A stretch of 64,000 nucleotides of DNA from Dethiothermospora halolimnae (GTDB taxonomy: Bacteria; Bacillota; Clostridia; Tissierellales; VENL01), in assembly GCF_037577855.1 (NCBI RefSeq), contig NZ_JBAKFX010000010.1, positions 20,566-84,565 on the forward strand. The letters are read 5' to 3'. Shown here in pieces: positions 53,816 through 61,597 of the stretch. The notes under the pieces were generated by a model. That model searched no databases. It was given only the letters and a program-made list of their open reading frames with translations, and had not been told where the DNA came from. Position numbers and translations under genes: made by a program. Every line of letters starts with the position of its first letter. The first letter of the stretch is position 1.

Positions 53816-53862
53816 AAATACTTATACATGAGGAAACGGAGTTTCCTCATGTATAAGTATTT
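53816..53862. repeat. Perfect 22-bp stem hairpin
   Basis: The arm begins AAATACTTATACATGAGG and is mirrored exactly across a GGA loop. The stem has no T-run after it and is followed by a GTTGGGGGATT repeat. It could be the FtsH-like gene's transcription end, an RNA-processing hairpin or a repeat of its own. Confidence 0.75.
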
Positions 53863-53866
53863 AGTT

Positions 53867-53891
53867 GTTGGGGGATTCGTAATCCCCCAAC
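53867..53891. repeat. GTTGGGGGATT hairpin repeat, copy 6 (consensus)
   Basis: The stem GTTGGGGGATT/AATCCCCCAAC with a CGT loop is identical to the copy at 47378. The rest of the gap up to 54086 shows nothing further. Confidence 0.8.
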
Positions 53892-54086
53892 TTCACTTTA
53901 CTTTATTAATAGTCTAATTATAAAACTAGTTTATTCAGCTTTATTATGTGCTCTAAACAGTCTTAAAAACTTTGTCAAATGGAGTATAGGTGAGAAAAAG
54001 GAAAGAAAGTTTACATAATATTAGATAATTAGATGTAATTTAATTTAATATTAAGTTTTATGGTTTTAAAATGTGAGGTTTTGTTG

Positions 54087-54092
54087 TATAAT
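54087..54092 (+). promoter_or_regulatory. -10 element of the 6S RNA promoter
   Basis: TATAAT lies eight bases before the expected 5' end of 6S RNA. The -35 region (TTTTAA-like, 54064-54069) is weak. Confidence 0.6.
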
Positions 54093-54099
54093 AATATTA

Positions 54100-54278
54100 C
54101 AAAGTTCCTGAGATGTATGTAAGCCTTTGATAATTCAACCGACAATTATAATACGGGAGTTCGGGTTCATTAGTGTATGTCAGGCCTATAAGAGGAAAAC
54201 AAAAGCTAATGACAGAGCACCCACCTGCGTGAGTAGCGGGCGTGAATTATAGGGGCTACGGCATAATGGGAATATCCC
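54100..54278 (+). ncRNA. ssrS: 6S RNA
   Basis: The 5' part, GTTCCTGAGATGTATGTAAG and CC, pairs with the 3' part GGGGCTACGGCATAATGGGAA, giving the closing stem of 6S RNA with its conserved CTGAGATGT and CTACGGCAT strings. Between them the strands (GGAGTTCGGGTTCATTAGTG.., ..AGCTAATGACAGAGCACCC) form the central bubble and upper stem. 6S RNA mimics an open promoter, binds housekeeping RNA polymerase and lowers its activity in stationary phase. A -10 box stands 8 bases upstream and a strong terminator follows. No protein frame fits. Confidence 0.9.
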
Positions 54279-54305
54279 TTAAGCAATTGCTTAAGGGTGT
54301 TTTTA
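54276..54305 (+). terminator. Terminator of 6S RNA
   Basis: A perfect palindrome (CCCTTAAGCAA/TTGCTTAAGGG) followed by TGTTTTTA. Confidence 0.88.
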
Positions 54306-54430
54306 TGTATAAATATTAATAAACTGTTAACACTATCTTAATATTTATAGTTGTTAACTATAGTATAGTATTAATAGAATTATATTTTAAAACTAATTAA
54401 ATGATTGCTGAATTTAGTTTTACAGTTCCC

Positions 54431-54458
54431 AGCAGCTAGTCTTAGCTGCTTTTTTTTT
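54431..54458 (+). terminator. Strong plus-strand terminator with no assigned gene
   Basis: AGCAGCTA pairs with TAGCTGCT around GTCT, followed by eight or more T residues. It faces the plus strand, yet the preceding gene unit, 6S RNA, already has its terminator 130 bases earlier. The converging spoVB-like gene ends at 54484. Confidence 0.8.
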
Positions 54459-54483
54459 ATCCTTATCTATTCTCTATTCTTTA

Positions 54484-56034
54484 TTATTTATTCTTTAAAT
54501 TAAATATTTTCCTAAATAAATAGGGGGGAAGTCCTTTGATTAAAAATAAAATAGCAAAATAACTAATACCTCCTAATGAAAAAGAAAATAACAGGGGAAG
54601 TAATTTACCGGTGTAGACATTACTAAAATATTTATAGGTAATACCAGTAAGTACTATTGACACTAATGATGAAAATAGTGGTTTTAAAATTGAATTTATA
54701 ATATTCAATTTTATAGGCAAAATTTTCTTCAATGTTATAAAGTGTAACAAACTAATCAAAATACTTGATATTATAAATCCTATAAAAAATCCATTTATAC
54801 CAAATCTAGGATTACCCACTAAAAAGTATATAGCTAATACTTGAAAAGACATTCCTATTATATAATTAATAGTAGTTATAACCTGCTTTCCTAAACCATG
54901 TAATATTCCAGATAAAGTATGTTGAAGGGATAAAAATAGAGTTGCATATCCCATGATTTCTACGTATTTTCCAACCAAGGTGTCATTATAGAAAAACATT
55001 GCTATAGGGTTACCAAGAAATATATAGATAAAAGACAAAGGTATGGATATTATAAGGGTTATTCTTATAGATAAAGTTATATTATTTTTAATTAGTCGAT
55101 AATTTTTTAGCTCCATTTCCTCAGATAAATTGGGAATGATATTAATAACTAAAGCTGAAGTAACAATAAAGGGCAGAAAAATAAGGGGCATAGTCATGCC
55201 AGTAACCCTTCCAAAAATAGCTATAGCATCGCTATTTGAGTACCCTGCCACCATAAGTCTTTGGGGAATTAAAATTGCATTAATCATATGAAGGGTAACA
55301 TTCACAATTCTAGATATAGTTATCGGAACAGCTATATAGCAAATACTAGATAATGCCTTTATGGAGCTAATCTTATGGGAAGTGGTATTTTGTTTTTTAT
55401 TTCTTTTATTTAAACGGTAATTAACCAATAACCATAGAAAACCAAATAGCTCACCTACACTTATGCCACATACTGCTATAAAAGCACCAAGCTTGGGAGA
55501 AACAGGGTATAGATAATATATAATACCTAATACAAACCCTATCCTCACTATTTGTTCAAGAATTTGAGCAATACCAGCAGGTGTTATATTTTTCAGACCA
55601 TAAAAGTAACCTCTAACAGTGGAGGATAGAGATATTATTAAAATTGCTGGAGCCAAAGTAAGAATCGAAGGATATATATCTTTATTATTTAGGATTTCCC
55701 AACTTATAAATTTTCCAAAGATAATAATTACTATATCTAATAATATAGCTAATAATAATACTATTAATAAAGACATTCTAAAAACTTTTTTTACACCCTG
55801 TTGATTGCCTATAGAATTTTGTTTAGCAACAAGTTTTGATACTGCTATGGGGATTCCAGCAGTTGTGATTGTAATAAAGATCATTAGTACAGGAAAAACC
55901 ATTTGAAATAATCCAATACCCTCTGGACCAATAAGCTTTGATAGTATTATCTTATAACTAAACCCTAAAATTCTAACAATGAAATTTACTATTGCAAGTA
56001 TTAATGCTCCATATAGAAAACCTTCTTTTCTCAA
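54484..56034 (-). CDS. spoVB: SpoVB/YtgP-family flippase (MOP superfamily)
   Basis: 516 residues from a TTG at 56034 with GAGGTGAT upstream. Fourteen hydrophobic segments. The N-terminal GALILAIVNFIVRILGFSYK and then SKLIGPEGIGLFQMVFPV are typical of SpoVB/YtgP proteins, which flip lipid-linked sugars during spore cortex or cell wall formation. SpoVB itself is needed for spore cortex in B. subtilis (about 518 residues). Paralogues are numerous in clostridia, so the gene name is likely but not certain. Confidence 0.86.
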   Translation of the reverse strand: MRKEGFLYGALILAIVNFIVRILGFSYKIILSKLIGPEGIGLFQMVFPVLMIFITITTAGIPIAVSKLVAKQNSIGNQQGVKKVFRMSLLIVLLLAILLDIVIIIFGKFISWEILNNKDIYPSILTLAPAILIISLSSTVRGYFYGLKNITPAGIAQILEQIVRIGFVLGIIYYLYPVSPKLGAFIAVCGISVGELFGFLWLLVNYRLNKRNKKQNTTSHKISSIKALSSICYIAVPITISRIVNVTLHMINAILIPQRLMVAGYSNSDAIAIFGRVTGMTMPLIFLPFIVTSALVINIIPNLSEEMELKNYRLIKNNITLSIRITLIISIPLSFIYIFLGNPIAMFFYNDTLVGKYVEIMGYATLFLSLQHTLSGILHGLGKQVITTINYIIGMSFQVLAIYFLVGNPRFGINGFFIGFIISSILISLLHFITLKKILPIKLNIINSILKPLFSSLVSIVLTGITYKYFSNVYTGKLLPLLFSFSLGGISYFAILFLIKGLPPYLFRKIFNLKNK

Positions 56035-56208
56035 AATATCACCTCAAGATATAATATTAGTATTTATATAAATATAAATTTTGATATATATTATAGATAT
56101 TCCGTTATATAGGTAATAATACTTAAAAACATATAAATATTATCCTAAGTATATTTTTTTGTTGAAATATGATAAAATTTATCTGTATATGGATAGGAGG
56201 TTTTAAAT

Positions 56209-56998
56209 ATGAAATATAGAGTACCAATTATAACAATATTAATTATACTGTTGATACATTCTGTTATAGGAAGTATTTCTTTTGAGGATTTTATTAATTT
56301 ACAAGCATTTGAACTAATAATAGCAGGTATATTTTTATCAATTATAATAAGTTATCCATTTGACACATTAATGTTTTCTGTCAAATTAGTAAAGGAAAGC
56401 TTTAAAAATAATATAGCCTATGAGGATAGTATAATGAAAATATATAACTATGCTGTTAGAATGAAGAGGAAAGGTATAATTGGATGCCAAGGGGATATAG
56501 AAAAAGAGTTAGATCAATTTATAAAAAACGGAATGACATTAATTTGCGATTATGAAAAAGCAGAAGATATAGAAATAGTATTAAATAAAGAAATTCAAGC
56601 TAAAGAGGTAAACCTATATAGACCTTATAATGTTGTGAAAATGATAGCTCAAGTGGCCCCTGCTTTTGGCCTTATAGGTACTTTAATAGGTATGGTAGGG
56701 TTATTATCCCATATAAACAATCCAGACTTTATAGCTTCAAATATGTCCACAGCATTGGTTAGTACTTTATATGGTGCTTTGATATCTAACTTTGTGGCAG
56801 TGCCCCTTATGGGTAGATTAAAGGACTTTATAGATAGAAAAATGTTACTTTATAAAATAGTAACAGAGGGTATTATTTTAATTGCTAAAAATGATTCCAC
56901 ACGAAATGTATTTGATAAAATGAATTCAATGTTAATGGAAGATGAAAAGTTAGAATATCCAATAAAAACCAATGTAAAAAAGGAGAGTAATGTTTATG
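56209..56998 (+). CDS. MotA/TolQ/ExbB-family proton channel protein (MotA-like)
   Basis: The frame runs to the TAA at 57007-57009, overlapping the next gene; about 266 residues in all. Four membrane segments: near residues 4-24, 32-52, 143-165 and 182-204. The third carries the conserved proline in QVAPAFGLIGTLIGMVGLL, and MSTALVSTLYGALISNFVAVPL follows, both MotA hallmarks. AGGAGG precedes the ATG. With the next gene it forms a stator-like pair that couples ion flow to work. No flagellar genes lie nearby. Confidence 0.9.
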
Positions 56999-57748
56999 AG
57001 CTTACTTAACAAAAGGGATGATGATGAGTTAAATTTATCCGGTAGTTGGATATTAACCTATAGTGATATGGTTACTATAGTATTATGCTTCTTCATTATT
57101 TTCTTTGTAACATCTTCCCGTGAGAATAGTTTGCTGTCAGATATTAAAAACAAATTGGGAAACAAGGTAAGTACTTTGGAAGAAGAAAGTGAAAAGTTGA
57201 GGGATTATAACTTGGACCTTATCAAAGCTAATAAGGACTTAGAAAATAAAGCCAATTCTCTGGCTGAAGAGTTATTCAAGTTAAAAGATATAAAAAAGGA
57301 CATAAACACATCTAATGAGGAATTTATTAAATATTTAAGGGAAAATAATTTATTAGACGATGTATATTTACAACAAAATGATGACGGGTTACTAATCAGA
57401 TTTAAGGATAATATTTTGTTTCCAAGTGGAAGTGCTAATATTAATAGTAATGGGTATGATATACTAGAAAAAGTGGCAGATAAATTAAAGAAGATAGATA
57501 ATAGGGTAAGGGTGGTAGGATTTACTGACAACATACCGGCAGGAACTAAGTATAATTCCAACTGGGAATTATCCGCTGCAAGGGCTATAAAGGTTGTAAA
57601 ATATTTCATCGAAGAAAAGGGAATTGACCAAGAAAGATTATCCTTTACTGGATGGGGAGAGCATAAACCTATAGCATCAAATGACACTGCAGAAGGACGA
57701 AGGAAAAATAGAAGAATAGAAATTACTATATTAAATGAGACCTCTTAA
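56996..57748 (+). CDS. MotB-like OmpA-domain stator protein
   Basis: 250 residues from the ATG at 56996, ten bases after AGGAG; an ATG at 56990 is only four bases from it. One N-terminal membrane helix holds the proton-carrying aspartate in SWILTYSDMVTIVLCFF. A coiled region (about 45-95) and a C-terminal OmpA peptidoglycan-binding domain follow, with GFTDNIPAGTKYNSNWELSA and GWGEHKPIASNDTAEGRRKN. It overlaps the MotA-like gene, so the two are coupled. A terminator follows. Confidence 0.92.
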   Translation: MSLLNKRDDDELNLSGSWILTYSDMVTIVLCFFIIFFVTSSRENSLLSDIKNKLGNKVSTLEEESEKLRDYNLDLIKANKDLENKANSLAEELFKLKDIKKDINTSNEEFIKYLRENNLLDDVYLQQNDDGLLIRFKDNILFPSGSANINSNGYDILEKVADKLKKIDNRVRVVGFTDNIPAGTKYNSNWELSAARAIKVVKYFIEEKGIDQERLSFTGWGEHKPIASNDTAEGRRKNRRIEITILNETS

Positions 57749-57765
57749 GGGGTCTCGATTTATTT
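57738..57765 (+). terminator. Terminator after the MotA/MotB-like pair
   Basis: GAGACCTC pairs with GGGGTCTC (one wobble) around TTAA and overlaps the last codons. GATTTATTTG follows. Confidence 0.7.
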
Positions 57766-57825
57766 GTATATGAATTAAAATCTTTATTACGATATATATA
57801 ATTTTTTAGGAACGAAGCGACTAAA

Positions 57826-57867
57826 AGTACCTTTAATTGTCAACTGTCAATTGTCCATTGTCAATTA
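57826..57867. repeat. MITE-like element, truncated right half (copy E)
   Basis: GTACCTTTAATTGTCAACTG and the following TCAATTGTCCATTGTCAATTA match the right arm of the full copies. The preceding 45 bases show only vague similarity. Confidence 0.7.
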
Positions 57868-57968
57868 TATTTTAGTAAGTATAGAGTATAAGGGAATAAT
57901 AATAATCAGAATAAAAAGATAGATAGAGGGTAGGTTATTTATAGAAATATTTTAAGGAGGGTTTTCTG

Positions 57969-58154
57969 TTGGCTAAAAAATCTTTAAGGATAAAACAGGG
58001 TAGAAAAGCTAAATATAGTACAAGGGAATACAATAGATGTAGAATATGTGGTAGACCCCATGGTTATTTACGGAAATTTGGTATATGTAGGATTTGCTTT
58101 AGGGAACTTGCCTATAAGGGAGAGATCCCTGGGGTTAAAAAGGCAAGTTGGTAA
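57969..58154 (+). CDS. rpsN: 30S ribosomal protein S14, zinc type
   Basis: 61 residues from a TTG, seven bases after AAGGAGGG. Two CxxC knuckles (CRICGRPHGYLRKFGICRIC) bind zinc, and the ending FRELAYKGEIPGVKKASW is nearly invariant. In Firmicutes the zinc S14 gene is usually in the spc ribosomal operon between L5 and S8. Here it stands alone next to a zinc-ribbon protein, so it may be an extra copy. It could also be the only copy, relocated. Confidence 0.95.
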   Translation: MAKKSLRIKQGRKAKYSTREYNRCRICGRPHGYLRKFGICRICFRELAYKGEIPGVKKASW

Positions 58155-58211
58155 TACTATTAGTTTATAAGAGTCTTTTTATAATTTTTTAATAGAAAGG
58201 AAGAGAGGCTT

Positions 58212-58454
58212 ATGGAATTATTGTGTCCAGTTTGTAATGGATTAGAAGAGCCACAAATAGTATGTAAGGTATGTAATAGTGCCATGGAAGATAAGGGGCC
58301 TTTAGTTGATTATTTAGATGACTATAGCCCCTATCTTTCAAATGATATAACCCAACAGGTGGATGGAGTAGCCCATGATAAATGTGTTCATATATATAAG
58401 TGCCAAAACTGTGGGAAGGATAAAAGGGTTATAATAAATAGAGTAAAAGTTTAA
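58212..58454 (+). CDS. Small zinc-ribbon protein, 80 residues
   Basis: ATG with GGAAGAGAGG upstream, 57 bases after the S14 gene. Six cysteines in three pairs (CPVC, CKVC, and KCVHIYKCQNCGK) suggest two zinc sites. Acidic middle segment (DYLDDYSPYL). No family recognised; proteins with this cysteine layout are common in clostridia. It may be co-transcribed with S14. The next terminator lies two bases after the stop. Confidence 0.75.
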   Translation: MELLCPVCNGLEEPQIVCKVCNSAMEDKGPLVDYLDDYSPYLSNDITQQVDGVAHDKCVHIYKCQNCGKDKRVIINRVKV

Positions 58455-58487
58455 AATAAGTTATGAATTAATTCATAACTTATTTTA
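58452..58487. terminator. Bidirectional terminator between the zinc-ribbon and PHP genes
   Basis: A 36-base perfect palindrome (TAAAATAAGTTATGAATT and its complement) with T-rich ends on both strands, between converging genes. Confidence 0.85.
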
Positions 58488-59280
58488 TTTTTATAAATTT
58501 AGGTTTCATATCTTTAAATATTGTTAAGTATTTAAAGTTTAGTTCCTTTAATAGGTCCACTGCATCATCATAATTTGCTACAATATCTTGTGGGGTATGG
58601 GCATCTGAACCTATGGTTATAATTTCTCCTCCTAATTCTTTATAGAAGTTAACAATTTCTTTAGTTGGATGGAAATTGTTTATACCATATCTGATTCCTG
58701 AAGTGTTTATTTCAATACCTTTACCCATAGATATTAATTTTTTAAATATAATTTCTAAAATATCTTTGTAATCTTTTAGATTTAATTTATCGCCAAAATA
58801 CTTCTGGTATCTATCAACTAAATCAATATGTCCAACTACACTAAAATCTTCAATGTTTTTTATATTTTCAAGAAGATCTTCGTAATATCCATAATAAATT
58901 TCTTTGATTTTTTTATTTTTATAAAAACTGCCATCATGAAGGTCTAAGCCTTTAACTATATGGGTAGACATAATTACAAAGTCAAAATTATTATTATTAA
59001 TTAAACCAGCGACTTTTTCACTTAAATGGGGTTGCATGCCTATTTCAATTCCAGCTAATACTTCTAAACTATGTTTATATTTTAATTTCAATTTTGAAAG
59101 TTCTTTGAAATAATCTGCTAGATCATAAGTAAAATCAATATTATCACTGGTACAATCATAATCAATATGATCAGTAAAAACAATTGTATTGACATTTTTA
59201 TCTATAGCACCACAAATCATTTCCTCCATAGTATATTGACAGTCTCCTGAGAAACTACTATGCATATGATAATCGTACAT
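58480..59280 (-). CDS. HisJ-family histidinol-phosphatase-like PHP phosphoesterase
   Basis: 266 residues. PHP-domain metal ligands: DYHMHSSFS (HxH) at the N-terminus, VFTDHIDYD near residue 35, GIEIGMQPH, STHIVKG, GHIDLVDRY and GSDAHTP near the C-terminus. This matches the HisJ/HisK histidinol-phosphatase family of Firmicutes, but no histidine genes surround it, so it may act on another phosphate ester. The last codon lies within the bidirectional terminator. Confidence 0.88.
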   Translation of the reverse strand: MYDYHMHSSFSGDCQYTMEEMICGAIDKNVNTIVFTDHIDYDCTSDNIDFTYDLADYFKELSKLKLKYKHSLEVLAGIEIGMQPHLSEKVAGLINNNNFDFVIMSTHIVKGLDLHDGSFYKNKKIKEIYYGYYEDLLENIKNIEDFSVVGHIDLVDRYQKYFGDKLNLKDYKDILEIIFKKLISMGKGIEINTSGIRYGINNFHPTKEIVNFYKELGGEIITIGSDAHTPQDIVANYDDAVDLLKELNFKYLTIFKDMKPKFIKIK

Positions 59281-59371
59281 TCCGTCATCACCTCTAAGTT
59301 CTATTTATTATTTTTTATATATTTATATTATCATATATTATAAAAGAAAAAATATTAAATTAGTTTCAATA

Positions 59372-59446
59372 GTGCAGAGAGCAGAGGGCAGGGTGCAAGA
59401 TATCAAGAGCACCAAATCTCTGTACCCTGTTCTCTGCTCTCTGCAC
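59372..59446. repeat. Imperfect inverted repeat of 26-base arms
   Basis: GTGCAGAGAGCAGAGGGCAG...(59372-59397) and its near-complement ending TCTGCTCTCTGCAC (59421-59446) match at 22 of 26 positions. A related string (TACCCTGCTCTCTGTACC) occurs at 47315-47333, so it is probably another dispersed element. Confidence 0.7.
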
Positions 59447-59480
59447 AAAAAAGATGGCCATGCTCTTGGCCATCTTTTTT
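59447..59480 (-). terminator. Terminator of the ABC exporter pair
   Basis: AAAAAAGATGGCCA and TGGCCATCTTTTTT form a perfect 14-bp stem on the minus strand, ending in the T-run. Confidence 0.9.
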
Positions 59481-61584
59481 AACTATTTGATTCAAAGTCT
59501 TCTTTATACTGTAATCGATATAGATCGTGATAAATGCCTTCCTTATCTAATAATTCTTGATGGGTTCCCATCTCTTTAATAACTCCTTTATGAAGTACTA
59601 TAATCTTATCAGAATGTTGTATTGTAGATAATCTATGGGCCACTGCTATAGAGGTTCTATCTTTAATAAGCTTTAATAAAGCATCTTGTATTAAAACCTC
59701 AGTTTCAGTGTCTATATTAGAAGTAGCCTCATCAAGCACAAGAATATCTGGGTCAAAGGCAAGGGCTCTAGCAAAGGCTAATAGTTGCTTTTGACCGGAA
59801 GAAAGGGTAGCACCCCTCTCCATAACAGGTTCGTTATATTGCTCTGGTAATTTACTTATAAACTTATGGGCATTGACATATTTAGCTACTTCTTCTACTT
59901 TTTCATTATTTATATCCTTCTGGTTCAGTCTTATATTATCACTTATATCCCCTGTAAATAAGAATACATCCTGAAGAACTATACCAATTCTCTGTCTTAA
60001 TTCTTGTTTCTTTAAATCTTTAATATTGACACCGTCTATTAAAATTTCTCCCTTCTGAATATCATAAAATCTATTAATTAAGTTAATTATAGACGATTTA
60101 CCAGCTCCAGTGGCGCCAACAAAAGCAATCGATTCACCGGGGTTTATTGTAAAGCTAACATCTCTTAAAACCCAATCTTCATCTTCGTAGGCAAACCAAA
60201 CATTCTTAAATTCAATTTTACCCTTTATTTTTTTTACTGATTTAGGATTAGTGTTGTCCTTTATATCTTCTTCTCTATCTAGAATCTGGAATATTCTCTC
60301 AGATGAAGCCATTGCAGCCTGTAGTATATTATATTTTTGAGTTAGTTCCATAATAGGTCTAAAGAAATCTTGGAGATAGTTTATGAATGCATATAGCACA
60401 CCAAACTCTATAACTCCCGATATTACATTATTTCCCCCGTACCATATGATTAAGGCAATACCTAATGATCTTATTATTTCAATGGCAGGTCTATATAGTG
60501 CAAATACCTTGACCTCTTGTTTAGTTGCATCAAAATAACTGCTATTAATCTCATCAAATTCGTTAAACTTTTTGTTTTCTTTTTTAAATATATGAACAGT
60601 TTCCATACCGGTTATGTTTTCATTTAAAGTAGAGTTTATTCTGGCCAATCTTACCCTAACAAGACGATATATTTTCCTTATAAAGCGCCTAAAAATTATT
60701 GATGCTATAAGTATGAAGGGTATTACAGTAAAACTGATTAATGCAAGTTTGATATTTAAGCTAATCATTATTGCCATAATACCAACTAATCTTAATATGT
60801 CTCTAAAAAGATTTACCATAACATTTGCATACATTTCATTTAATCTTTCTGTATCATTTACAACTCTAGTTACCAGTCTTCCCACAGGGTTATTATCAAA
60901 AAATGATAGGGACATTTTTTGAAGGTGGGAGAAAATTTCCTGTCGTATATTAAAAATGATTTTTTTACTTATATAATTTAGAAGGTATCTATAGCAATAG
61001 TTGGTTATAAAACCTAAAATAACTACTCCTATAAGAATTATACCTATTTTTTTCAAGCCATTTATATCCTGTTCTCTAAAAGCTTTGTAGTTCTCGTCAT
61101 TAAGGAGTTGAGCATCATAGGACTTATTATTAGATTTTACTACATAACCATCGTCTTTCTTTTCTAAAGCAAGTTTTGATTTTAAAACTTCTTTACTATC
61201 AATATTTAATATACCATCTATTAAGTAATAGTCACCATTAAGTTTAACTATCATTTTTTTATCTATATTTTTATATTGTTCCTTTTCATAACTAGATAAT
61301 TCTTTTTCTCTTATATATACCTTATCATTGATTTCTATCCTTTTTTTATTAGGAGCATTACCCCTATCAAAAACATACATAGGAATGTCATAAGCTCCAA
61401 TATTATCATCTATTGCAACCTTAATTATATAAGGTCTTATTAACTCAGTACCTGTTGCTATTACTACTAACAAAAAGGCTATAACAATGTATATCCAATA
61501 TGGCTTTGCATAGGATAAAAGTCTTTTCATTAATCTGGAGTCATAGGCCTTTCCGAGGGTTTCTTCTTCATGAATATTAGCCAT
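59479..61584 (-). CDS. ABC exporter half-transporter with canonical ATP site (YheH/BmrD-like)
   Basis: 701 residues from the ATG at 61584, with GGGAGGG upstream; a longer in-frame start runs into the neighbouring gene. Six membrane segments plus nucleotide-binding domain. An unusual extracellular insertion of about 120 residues (about 62-180) lies between the first two membrane helices. ATPase motifs: Walker A GATGAGKSS, signature LSSGQKQLLAFARAL, Walker B LVLDEATSNID with the catalytic glutamate, and switch AHRLST. It should dimerise with the upstream half-transporter, as in Bacillus BmrC/BmrD multidrug exporters, where the D subunit also has an extracellular domain. Confidence 0.92.
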   Translation of the reverse strand: MANIHEEETLGKAYDSRLMKRLLSYAKPYWIYIVIAFLLVVIATGTELIRPYIIKVAIDDNIGAYDIPMYVFDRGNAPNKKRIEINDKVYIREKELSSYEKEQYKNIDKKMIVKLNGDYYLIDGILNIDSKEVLKSKLALEKKDDGYVVKSNNKSYDAQLLNDENYKAFREQDINGLKKIGIILIGVVILGFITNYCYRYLLNYISKKIIFNIRQEIFSHLQKMSLSFFDNNPVGRLVTRVVNDTERLNEMYANVMVNLFRDILRLVGIMAIMISLNIKLALISFTVIPFILIASIIFRRFIRKIYRLVRVRLARINSTLNENITGMETVHIFKKENKKFNEFDEINSSYFDATKQEVKVFALYRPAIEIIRSLGIALIIWYGGNNVISGVIEFGVLYAFINYLQDFFRPIMELTQKYNILQAAMASSERIFQILDREEDIKDNTNPKSVKKIKGKIEFKNVWFAYEDEDWVLRDVSFTINPGESIAFVGATGAGKSSIINLINRFYDIQKGEILIDGVNIKDLKKQELRQRIGIVLQDVFLFTGDISDNIRLNQKDINNEKVEEVAKYVNAHKFISKLPEQYNEPVMERGATLSSGQKQLLAFARALAFDPDILVLDEATSNIDTETEVLIQDALLKLIKDRTSIAVAHRLSTIQHSDKIIVLHKGVIKEMGTHQELLDKEGIYHDLYRLQYKEDFESNS

Positions 61585-61597
61585 TAAAATCCCTCCC

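Noticed and set aside
56209..57748. Part of a flagellar operon
   Set aside because: Only MotA/MotB-like genes are present; no flagellar, chemotaxis or sigma-28 promoter signal was found around them.
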